Source: Kofleriaceae bacterium (lineage in GTDB: Bacteria > Myxococcota_A > Polyangia > Haliangiales > Haliangiaceae). Taken from it: a stretch of DNA of 47,827 nt. A model generated the notes under the pieces. It saw only the letters and a program-made list of their open reading frames with translations. It was not told the DNA's origin and searched no databases. The position numbers and the translations under genes are program-made. Where the stretch lies: NCBI GenBank assembly GCA_018057825.1, contig JAGPCY010000011.1:156218-204044 (forward strand), written 5' to 3'. Of this stretch, positions 17,956-26,708 are shown in pieces; the first letter of the stretch is position 1; every line of letters starts with the position of its first letter.

Positions 17956-20363
17956 CCCGCTACGTCTGCATCCACGGTCACTTCTATCAGCCGCCGCGCG
18001 AGAACCCGTGGCTCGACGAGATCGATCCGCAGCCGTCCGCGGCGCCGTTCCCCGACTGGAACGCGCGGATCACCGCCGAGTGCTATCGGCCCAACGCCGC
18101 GGCGCGGATCGTCGACGGCGAAGGCCAGATCATCGAGATCGTCGACAACTACGCGCGCATGAGCTGGAACTTCGGGCCCACGCTCCTGGCCTACCTGGCG
18201 CGCCACGCGCCTGACGTCCTGGCGTCGCTGCAGGCCGCCGATCGCGCCAGCCTCGCCGCCACCGGTCACGGCGCGGCGCTGGCCCAGGCCCACGGTCACC
18301 TCATCATGCCGCTGTGCGCGCCGCGCGATCGCGCGACCCAGGTGCGCTGGGGCGTGGCCGACTTTCGCCACCACTTCGGTCGCGATCCGGTCGGGATGTG
18401 GCTGCCGGAGTGCGCGGTCGACGTCGCCACCCTCGAGGACCTGGCCGCCGAGGGCGTGGCGTTCACGGTGCTGGCGCCACATCAGGCGGCCCGGGTCCGC
18501 CCGCCGGGAGGGGCCTGGCGCCCGGTCGACGCCGCGACCCCGGGCCGGGTCTACCGCTGTCCGCTGCCGTCGGGTCGCGCCATCGACGTGTTCTTCTACG
18601 ACGGACCGCTGGCGCGAGCGGTGGCGTTCGAGCGCCTGCTGGTCGACGGTGGCACCTTCGCGCGTCGCCTGGTCGCGGCCGGTAGCGACGACGCGCCGCT
18701 GTGCCACATCGCGACCGACGGCGAGACCTACGGCCACCACCACCGCTACGGCGATATGGGCCTGGCCTGGGCGCTGGCGTCGATCGCCCGCGGCGATCAC
18801 GCCGGCGCGACGCTCACCAACTACTCCGCGTTCCGCGCCGCGCGGCCGGCCACCTGGGAGGTCGAGATCCGCGAGGACACGTCGTGGAGCTGCGCCCACG
18901 GGATCGATCGGTGGCGCGCCGACTGCGGCTGCAACTCCGGCGGTCGGCCCGGGTGGAGCCAGGCCTGGCGTCGGCCGCTGCGCGACGCGCTCGACTGGCT
19001 GCGCGATCGCGTCGCCGACCTCTACGACGCGCTCGGGCCCGAGCTGTTCGTCGATCCGTGGGCCGCGCGCGACGCCTACGTCGAGGTGATCCTGGCCGGC
19101 GCCGATCCCGCGGTCCAGGATCGGTTCCTGGCCCGCCACGGCCGCGGGCCGCTGGCCGGAGCCCGCCGGGTCCGCGCCCTCGAGCTCATGGAGCTCGGTC
19201 GCCACGCCATGGCGATGTACACGAGCTGCGGCTGGTTCTTCGACGATCTGGCCGGGATCGAGACCGTGCAGATCCTCACCTACGCGGCGCGCGCGTGCGA
19301 GCTGGGCCAGGCCCTGGGCGGCGAGGAGCTCGAGGTCGGCTTCGTCGATCGCCTGGCCGCGGCCCGCGCCAACGATCCGGCGATCGGCGACGGCCGCGCG
19401 GTGTGGCGCCGCCTGGTGACCCCGAGCCGGGTCGATCTGGCCAAGGTGGTCGCCAACCACGCGGTCGTGCTGGCCGTGACCGGCGCGCCTCCGACGACGC
19501 CCTCGGCCGCCCACGCGATCGCGGTCCACGATCTGACCCAGCGCCGGGTCGGCCGCGCCACGCTGGCGGCCGGCGCCGCCCAGGTCACCGAGCGCGCCAC
19601 CGGCGCCAGCCGCGATCTGGCGTTCGCCGTCTTGCACCTCGGCGATCATCAGCTCGTCGGCGGCGTGCGCGAGTTCCCCGGCACCGCGGCGTGGGACCGC
19701 GAGGTCGACCTCCTGGTCGCGGCCTTCGGCGGCGCCGATCTGTTCGCGGTCCAGCGCGAGATCGATCGCGGGTTCGCCGGGGTCACGTTCTCGCTCGGCA
19801 CCCTCCTGGCCCGCGACCGCGAGGCGATCCTCGCCACGGTGCTGGCCGGCCCGGTTCGCGCCGCCGAGACCGCGCACCAGGCGATCTACGACGAGCACGG
19901 CCCACTGCTCCGCTTCCTGGTCGCCAACGACCTGCCGGTGCCGCCGGTGTTCACCCTGGCCGCGACCCACGTCTTGCACGCGCGGCTACAGGCCGCGCTG
20001 GCGGCCCCGCGCCCGCAGATTGATCTGGTCCGCGGCCTGGTCGCCGAGGCCGCGCAGGTCCGCGTCGATCTCGACACGCCGGCCATCGCGTACTGCGCTG
20101 GACAGGCGCTGTCGCGGGCGGTCGCGCTCCTCGACGGCGACGACGATCCGCTCGCCCTCGAGCGGCTGGCCCGGCTGGCCGAGATCGCGGCGCGGATGCG
20201 CACGCCGATCGATCTGTGGCAGGCGCAGAACGCGGCCTGGCACCTGGCGCGCCGGCTGGTGCCGACCTGGCAGGTCGCCGCGGCTGCCGGCGATGGCAGC
20301 GCCGAGCGTCGGCGCCTGGCGCTGGCTCGGCTGGCGTCGGCGATCAAGGTGCGCGTCGGTTGA
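17952..20363 (+). CDS. GH57-family glycoside hydrolase/glucanotransferase with DUF3536
   Basis: GTG at 17952 overlaps the glgB stop; the product has 803 residues. It begins RYVCIHGHFYQPPRENPWLD, the typical GH57 start whose HGHFYQP motif lines the active site. MWLPECAVD near residue 150 contains the expected catalytic Glu, and CHIATDGETYGHHHRYGD contains the likely acid Asp. The half after about residue 260 matches the DUF3536 type (TSWSCAHGIDRWRADCGCNS, YTSCGWFFDDLAGIETVQIL). GH57 enzymes act on alpha-glucans as amylases, branching enzymes or 4-alpha-glucanotransferases. The overlap with glgB suggests a role in glycogen synthesis or remodelling; the exact reaction is not deducible. No signal peptide is seen. 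Confidence 0.88.
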   Translation: MTRYVCIHGHFYQPPRENPWLDEIDPQPSAAPFPDWNARITAECYRPNAAARIVDGEGQIIEIVDNYARMSWNFGPTLLAYLARHAPDVLASLQAADRASLAATGHGAALAQAHGHLIMPLCAPRDRATQVRWGVADFRHHFGRDPVGMWLPECAVDVATLEDLAAEGVAFTVLAPHQAARVRPPGGAWRPVDAATPGRVYRCPLPSGRAIDVFFYDGPLARAVAFERLLVDGGTFARRLVAAGSDDAPLCHIATDGETYGHHHRYGDMGLAWALASIARGDHAGATLTNYSAFRAARPATWEVEIREDTSWSCAHGIDRWRADCGCNSGGRPGWSQAWRRPLRDALDWLRDRVADLYDALGPELFVDPWAARDAYVEVILAGADPAVQDRFLARHGRGPLAGARRVRALELMELGRHAMAMYTSCGWFFDDLAGIETVQILTYAARACELGQALGGEELEVGFVDRLAAARANDPAIGDGRAVWRRLVTPSRVDLAKVVANHAVVLAVTGAPPTTPSAAHAIAVHDLTQRRVGRATLAAGAAQVTERATGASRDLAFAVLHLGDHQLVGGVREFPGTAAWDREVDLLVAAFGGADLFAVQREIDRGFAGVTFSLGTLLARDREAILATVLAGPVRAAETAHQAIYDEHGPLLRFLVANDLPVPPVFTLAATHVLHARLQAALAAPRPQIDLVRGLVAEAAQVRVDLDTPAIAYCAGQALSRAVALLDGDDDPLALERLARLAEIAARMRTPIDLWQAQNAAWHLARRLVPTWQVAAAAGDGSAERRRLALARLASAIKVRVG

Positions 20364-20394
20364 GTCGGCGCGCGGGGCGCGGCAAGGTCGAGCC

Positions 20395-20895
20395 ATGACC
20401 GACGAGTTCCGCGACGAGCCGACCTACGGCGAGCACACCCACCCCGGCCACGAGCGGCCCGCGGTCGTGGTGGTCGGGGTCGACTTCTCGGCGACCGCGC
20501 GCCACGCTCTGGCCTGGGCGCTCGACTACGCCAGCCACCGGGCCGCGGTGGTCCACACCGTCCACGTCGTCGATCGGCGGTGGTCGCCGGCGGACCTGCG
20601 GGCCGACGCCGGGGTGATCCAGCGCGAGGTCGCCGCGACCGAGGCCGGCGCGCGCGCCGAACTCGAGAGCCTGACCGCCGAGGCCCGGGCCCGCGTCGGG
20701 GCCCTGCACGAGCACGTCGTCGTCGGCAAGCCCGCGGACGAGCTCCTGCGGGTGGCCCGCGAGGTCGGCGCCGACCTGCTGGTGGTCGGCAATCACGGCC
20801 TCGATCCGATCGCCCACCTGCTGGTCGGCTCGGTCGCCGAGCAGCTCGTCCGGCGGGCCACCTGCTCGGTGATGGTGGTGCGGACCCCGCGCTGA
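20395..20895 (+). CDS. Universal stress protein, UspA family, ATP-binding type
   Basis: The product has 166 residues. After a polar 23-residue leader it reads AVVVVGVDFSATARHALAWA, with the Asp of the nucleotide site, and later VGKPADELLRVAREVGADLL. It ends with GNHGLDPIAHLLVGSVAEQL, which fits the ATP-binding GxxGx9G(S/T) signature. It is a cytoplasmic single-domain Usp. The ATG at 20395 is 31 nt after the GH57 stop on the same strand, so readthrough from the glycogen genes is possible. A CAAGGT box 6 nt upstream is a weak leaderless candidate. A 16-bp G+C palindrome at 20909-20924 follows its stop by about 14 nt. Confidence 0.88.
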   Translation: MTDEFRDEPTYGEHTHPGHERPAVVVVGVDFSATARHALAWALDYASHRAAVVHTVHVVDRRWSPADLRADAGVIQREVAATEAGARAELESLTAEARARVGALHEHVVVGKPADELLRVAREVGADLLVVGNHGLDPIAHLLVGSVAEQLVRRATCSVMVVRTPR

Positions 20896-20944
20896 TCGGC
20901 GCCGTGAAGCGGCGCGCGCGCCGCGCCCGCGCCGGCGGCGGCGG

Positions 20945-20950
20945 TATCGT
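20945..20950 (+). promoter_or_regulatory. Candidate -10 box of the thioesterase gene
   Basis: TATCGT lies 6 nt before the ATG at 20957. No clear -35 hexamer is seen in the G+C-rich sequence upstream. Confidence 0.35.
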
Positions 20951-20956
20951 CCGTGG

Positions 20957-21826
20957 ATGGTCGCGTCGCTGTATCACGACACCACGCCGACACCGATCGG
21001 CGCGCACTTCGAGCTCACGCTCGGGACCGCGTGGGACTTCCTCTTGCCGTCGGGTGGCGTGGTCATGACCGCGGCGCTGCGCGCGGCCGCCGCCGCGATC
21101 GCGTCGCCCGACCATCGCCTGCTGTCGGCGACCGCGACCTTCTGCGAGCCGATCGCGCCGGGGACGATCGAGCTCCACCCGCAGGTGCTCCGGCGCGGCG
21201 CCGCCGCGATCATGACGCGCACCGCGCTCCACCCGCCGGGCGGCGTCGGCTGCGAGGTCACCGCCACCTTCGCCCGCGATCGGGTCGGCCCCGACGTGAT
21301 CGCGCGGCCGCCGCCGGCGGTGCCGCCGCCCGCCGACTGCGCCGATCTGCTGGCGACGGGCTCGCCGCTCGCGCGCGCGCGGTTCTTCGCCAACCTCGAG
21401 GTCCGGCTGGCCGCCGGCACGCCGCTGTTCGCGCCGGGCTTCGCGGCCGGTCCGGCCCGCTACGCCCGCTGGTTCCGCTACCGCGCCCCGGCCGGGGACG
21501 GCGTCGCCCTCGATCGCCTGGCCCTGCCGCCGATCGTCGACACCATGCCGGCGGCGCTGACCCAGGCGATCGGTCCGACCGATTATCGATTCTACGCGCC
21601 CTCGGTCGACCTCACGGTCCACGTCGTCGACGACACCGACCGCGAGTGGGTGCTGGTCGAGGCGACGCTCGGGCGCGCGCGATCCGGTTGGGCCAATGCG
21701 CGCGTCGAGCTGTGGGATGATCGCGGTCGATACCTGGCCGCGGGCTGTCAGACGATGTACCTGCGGACGGTGGCCGGGACCCCGCCCACCGTCGACGCCA
21801 GCGACCGTTGGGGCGGCGCGTCATGA
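20957..21826 (+). CDS. Thioesterase-family protein (TesB-like double hotdog)
   Basis: The 289-residue product shows two hotdog halves. The first has AWDFLLPSGGVVMTAALRAA (a hotdog helix with the substrate-pocket GG), LLSATATFCEPIAPGTIELH and RRGAAAIMTRTAL. The second has ARWFRYRAPAGDG, LPPIVDTMPAALTQAIG, YRFYAPSVDLTVHVVDD, WVLVEATLGRARSGWANARV and a terminal GRYLAAGCQTMYLR. This is the pattern of acyl-CoA thioesterases of the 4HBT_3/TesB group, which hydrolyse acyl-CoA to free acid in the cytoplasm. Chain length cannot be deduced. It appears monocistronic, with its own -10 box 6 nt before the ATG. Confidence 0.8.
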   Translation: MVASLYHDTTPTPIGAHFELTLGTAWDFLLPSGGVVMTAALRAAAAAIASPDHRLLSATATFCEPIAPGTIELHPQVLRRGAAAIMTRTALHPPGGVGCEVTATFARDRVGPDVIARPPPAVPPPADCADLLATGSPLARARFFANLEVRLAAGTPLFAPGFAAGPARYARWFRYRAPAGDGVALDRLALPPIVDTMPAALTQAIGPTDYRFYAPSVDLTVHVVDDTDREWVLVEATLGRARSGWANARVELWDDRGRYLAAGCQTMYLRTVAGTPPTVDASDRWGGAS

Positions 21827-21860
21827 TCGTCGCCGTCGCGGAACCGTCGCATGATCGCCC

Positions 21861-21889
21861 TTGACGGCTCGCGACCAGCCATCGATCCT
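21861..21889 (+). promoter_or_regulatory. Well-formed leaderless promoter of the 715-aa kinase gene
   Basis: TTGACG (21861-21866), exactly 17 nt, then GATCCT (21884-21889), then 6 nt to the GTG at 21896. This is the best sigma70-like match in the window and has no room for a leader. Confidence 0.55.
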
Positions 21890-21895
21890 TAGCAG

Positions 21896-24017
<2,122 letters not shown>

Positions 24018-24043
<26 letters not shown>

Positions 24044-24776
24044 TCGCGTGCGTCGGGGGACGATCGCGCTGGCCGCGCTGGCCGCGCTGGCCACGGTCGC
24101 CGACGCCCAGCCGATCGATCACGAGGCGCGCGGCTACGAGCTCGCCACCGCTGGCAAGCTGGCCGAGGCTCTCGAGGAGTTCGAGGCCGCCTACCAGGCG
24201 ACCCGCGCGCCGCAGCTCCTGTTCGCGATGGGGCGCATGCACTCGCTGCTCGGCGACTGCGCCCGCGCGAAGGATCATTTCCAGCGCTTCCTCGCGACCC
24301 AGCCCGGCCCCAAGGCCGCCGAGGCCGCGCAGACCGGCATCGACACCTGCAAGCCGGCCGCGGCCACCGTGGTCGCGCCGCCGCCGCCTCGCCCGCCGAC
24401 GATCGTCGCGCCGCCGCCGCCGCCGAGTGGAGAGCCGCCGCCGCGGCGTCGCTCGTTTGCATCGGCGCTGGCTGGCGACCGGTTCGCCCAGCTCGGGGTC
24501 GGCGCCGGGCTGATCGGCGCCGGCCTGTTCGTCTACAGCTTGCACCTGTCGTGCTGGGATGGCGTGTGCGACGGCGACTACGCTGACTTCGAGGCCAAGC
24601 GCGATCGCGCGCCGCTGGTCGGCGGCCTGGCCATCGGTGTCGGCGCAGTCGGCGGTGCGCTCCTGTTGATCGGCGCGATCCGTCAGGCCGGTCGTGGCGG
24701 CGGTGACGACGGCGTCGCGGTCACCGCGGCCCCCACCGCCGGCGGTGGAATGCTCGGAGTGGCGGGCGCGTTCTAG
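24018..24776 (+). CDS. Secreted or membrane-anchored TPR protein
   Basis: ATG at 24018 (or GTG at 24009) lies inside the end of the kinase gene, 26 nt before its stop. Residues 1-30 form a signal peptide (RRGTIALAALAALATVADAQ; cleavage probably after ADA). A TPR-like region follows (YELATAGKLAEALEEFEAAY, LLFAMGRMHSLLGDCARAKD, HFQRFLATQPGPKAAEAAQ; about 35-110). Then come a Pro-rich linker, two hydrophobic segments (about 157-175 and 197-218) and a Gly/Ala tail. This layout is frequent in Myxococcota next to kinases. It probably acts in the envelope together with the upstream kinase; that partnership is inferred from the overlap only. A hairpin 2 nt after the stop may end the transcript. Confidence 0.75.
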
Positions 24777-24778
24777 CG

Positions 24779-24809
24779 CTGGCGCGGGACGCGTTCGTCG
24801 CCGCGCCAG
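24779..24809 (+). terminator. Stop-proximal hairpin after the TPR gene
   Basis: CTGGCGCGG (24779-24787) and CCGCGCCAG (24801-24809) pair perfectly over 9 bp around a 13-nt loop, 2 nt after the stop at 24774-24776. There is no T-tract, so intrinsic termination is uncertain. Confidence 0.5.
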
Positions 24810-24850
24810 GGTTGGTCATGTCCAGGTCGAAGCTCCCGTTGCTCTGCTCG

Positions 24851-24871
24851 CCGGCCCCGCGCCGGGGCCGG
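24851..24871 (-). terminator. Stop-proximal hairpin after the CorA/ZntB-type gene
   Basis: CCGGCCCC (24851-24858) and GGGGCCGG (24864-24871) form an 8-bp all-G/C stem with a 5-nt loop, 9 nt beyond the stop of the reverse-strand gene (24881). There is no T-tract. Together with the hairpin at 24779 it separates two convergent genes. Confidence 0.45.
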
Positions 24872-24880
24872 TCGCTGGCG

Positions 24881-25864
24881 TCACAGCCAGCGCAGGCGCC
24901 GCAAGAGCCAGAACTGCCCGGCGGCCATCATCGCGAAGCCGCCGCACAGCGCCCAGAACGCCCAGCTCACGTCCTGCGCCGGCACCCCGCCGACGTTGAC
25001 GCCGAGCAGGCCGGTCACGAACGACAGCGGCAAGAACAGCGCGGTCACCAGCGACAGGACGTACAGCCGCCGGTTGGCCAGCTCGTCGACGCGGGCCGCC
25101 AGCTCTTCGTGGGTGACGGCGGCGCGATCGCGGGCCGCGTCGAGCTCCTCGACCGTGCGGGCCTGCCGCTCGGCGGCGTCGCGGAGCTGCGAGCGCTGGG
25201 TCTCGCTGAGCCACGGCACCGCGACGTGGGCCAGCCGGGTCAGGGCGTCGCGCTGCGGGCCGATGAACCGCCGCAGCGCGATCGCGCGTCGCCGCAGGTC
25301 GGCGATCTTGGTCCGCGGCGCGGTCAGATCGCTGCCGAGGGCGGCGTCCTCGAGCGAGGCCACGCGGTCGCCGATGTCGTCGACCAGCTCGGCCACCGGC
25401 GCCAGGATCTCGTCGATCAGCGCGACCACGAACTCGCCGACGCTGCGCGGCCCGTTGCCGCTGCCGATGTGGGCCGCGATGGTCGTGAGCGCGCGGACGT
25501 CGCGGTGGCGCATGGTGATGATCCGGCCGGCGTCGATCCACGCGCGCATCGACACCATGTCCTCGGGTTCGGCGTTGGCGCTGAGGTTGACGCCGCGCGC
25601 GATCAGCACCAGCGCGTCGCCGCGTTGCTCGGCGCGCGGCCGCGGGTCGCTGGCGACCAGGGCCTCACGGGTGTGCCGCTCGAGCCCGGCCTCGAGGCCG
25701 AGCCAGCGCTCGGCGTCGGGCGCGGCGTAGTCCAGATCGATCCACAAGAGGCCGTCGGCCGGGCGCCAGTTGGCGATGCCGTTCCAGTCGAGCAGCTCGC
25801 CGCCGCCGCGGCCGTCGAGCAGCATGCCGTGGACCAGGCCGGAGGTCGGGCGCAGGGCGGTCAT
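24881..25864 (-). CDS. CorA/ZntB-family divalent cation transporter
   Basis: ATG at 25864 gives 327 residues (MTALRPTSGLVHGMLLDGRG), the length and start expected for ZntB-like proteins. A cytoplasmic alpha/beta domain (DGLLWIDLDYAAPDAERWLG; RAWIDAGRIITMRHRDVRAL) precedes a long helical stalk (about 150-260). Two C-terminal membrane helices follow (LYVLSLVTALFLPLSFVTGL and AFWALCGGFAMMAAGQFWLL). The pore signature is GVN in GLLGVNVGGVP, as in ZntB-type members rather than the GMN of CorA. It probably moves Zn2+ or a related cation across the inner membrane; ion and direction are not provable. It is divergent from the dipeptidase gene, with a dyad between them. Confidence 0.85.
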   Translation of the reverse strand: MTALRPTSGLVHGMLLDGRGGGELLDWNGIANWRPADGLLWIDLDYAAPDAERWLGLEAGLERHTREALVASDPRPRAEQRGDALVLIARGVNLSANAEPEDMVSMRAWIDAGRIITMRHRDVRALTTIAAHIGSGNGPRSVGEFVVALIDEILAPVAELVDDIGDRVASLEDAALGSDLTAPRTKIADLRRRAIALRRFIGPQRDALTRLAHVAVPWLSETQRSQLRDAAERQARTVEELDAARDRAAVTHEELAARVDELANRRLYVLSLVTALFLPLSFVTGLLGVNVGGVPAQDVSWAFWALCGGFAMMAAGQFWLLRRLRWL

Positions 25865-25871
25865 GTCGGCG

Positions 25872-25898
25872 CGAGCATCGCATGGCTGGTGATGCTCG
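25872..25898. promoter_or_regulatory. 8-bp inverted repeat between the transporter and dipeptidase genes
   Basis: CGAGCATC (25872-25879) and GATGCTCG (25891-25898) are perfect inverted arms separated by 11 nt, centred between the divergent starts. This could be a shared operator. The right arm overlaps the first codons of the dipeptidase if it starts at 25889 or 25892. Confidence 0.4.
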
Positions 25899-26647
25899 GC
25901 GCGCTCGTCGCGTGCGGGGGCGAGGGCCGCGGACCGATCGAGCGCGGGGCGCCGCCGCCGCCGTCGCGGGCTGACGTCGCGCCGCCCGACGCGGCGAGCG
26001 TGCGGATCGACGCTGCGATCGCGCCGCCCGAGGTGGCGAGCGTCGAGGTCGACGCGGCGGTCGACGGCGGTCACGCGGCGACGACTCCGCCGGCGGGCCT
26101 GGCCGACGTCGCGGTGGCGATCCCCGACGCCGTCCTCGATCTGCGCTACGCGACCGCCGCCAACCTGACCGGCGCGCCGCTCTATCCGGTCGCGCGCTGC
26201 TGGCTGCGCGTCGAGGCGGTCGATCGCCTGGCGGAGGCAGCGGCGGCGCTGCGCGCCGACGGCTATCGGCTGGTGTTGTGGGATTGCTACCGCCCGGCGT
26301 CGGTCCAGCGCCTGCTGTGGGAGCGCGTGCCCGATCCGCGCTTCGTCGCTCGCCCGGTGTTCGACGATCAGGGCCGACCGCTCTCCGGCTCCGTCCACAG
26401 CCGCGGCGGCGCGGTCGATGTCAGCCTGGCCGATCGCGACGGTCAGCCGGTGCCGATGCCGACCGACCACGATGACTTCTCGGCCGCCGCCAGCGGCGCA
26501 GCGGCCACGGGCCCGGCCCGCGTCAACCTCCGCGCCCTGCGGGCGGCGATGCGCGGCGCAGGCTACCGCGGGATCGGCAGCGAGTGGTGGCACTTCGAGG
26601 CCGCAGGTGGCACCCGGCCGCCGCTTCTGGACGAGCCGCTGCGATGA
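25889..26647 (+). CDS. D-alanyl-D-alanine dipeptidase (VanX/DdpX family) lipoprotein
   Basis: The enzyme family is a zinc peptidase that splits D-Ala-D-Ala. Visible motifs are DLRYATAANLTG, the DCYRP arginine, SVHSRGGAVDVSL (zinc SxHxxGxAxD) and GSEWWHFE (catalytic Glu and zinc His), in the right order. The N-terminus contains a lipobox-like LVACGG, then a Pro/Asp/Ala-rich linker of about 60 residues. The start is uncertain: GTG 25889 or ATG 25892 leaves a very short signal peptide, and a longer one (ASIAWLVMLGALVACGG) would need a non-standard start. No vanH or vanA ligase genes are nearby, so a periplasmic role in peptidoglycan turnover is likelier than glycopeptide resistance. Confidence 0.82.
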   Translation: MMLGALVACGGEGRGPIERGAPPPPSRADVAPPDAASVRIDAAIAPPEVASVEVDAAVDGGHAATTPPAGLADVAVAIPDAVLDLRYATAANLTGAPLYPVARCWLRVEAVDRLAEAAAALRADGYRLVLWDCYRPASVQRLLWERVPDPRFVARPVFDDQGRPLSGSVHSRGGAVDVSLADRDGQPVPMPTDHDDFSAAASGAAATGPARVNLRALRAAMRGAGYRGIGSEWWHFEAAGGTRPPLLDEPLR

Positions 26648-26696
26648 CCTCGGTCGGCTGCGGGGATGGACCCTAGCCGGCCCGACCAGAATTGCC

Positions 26697-26702
26697 TACA
26701 CT
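26697..26702 (+). promoter_or_regulatory. Candidate -10 box of the PEGA-domain gene
   Basis: TACACT lies 6 nt before the GTG at 26709. A pair of rare CTAG-containing arms, CCCTAG (26671-26676) and CTAGGG (26701-26706), flanks it. Confidence 0.4.
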
Positions 26703-26708
26703 AGGGCC

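Noticed and set aside
17814-19979. Long minus-strand ORF of 721 codons opposite the GH57 gene
   Set aside because: Its translation is Gly/Arg/Ala-rich with no motifs, while the plus frame has clear GH57 catalytic motifs. High-G+C antisense shadow.
25889-26647. Glycopeptide-resistance (van) operon
   Set aside because: Only a VanX/DdpX-like dipeptidase is present; there is no vanH, vanA-type ligase or vanRS pair nearby.
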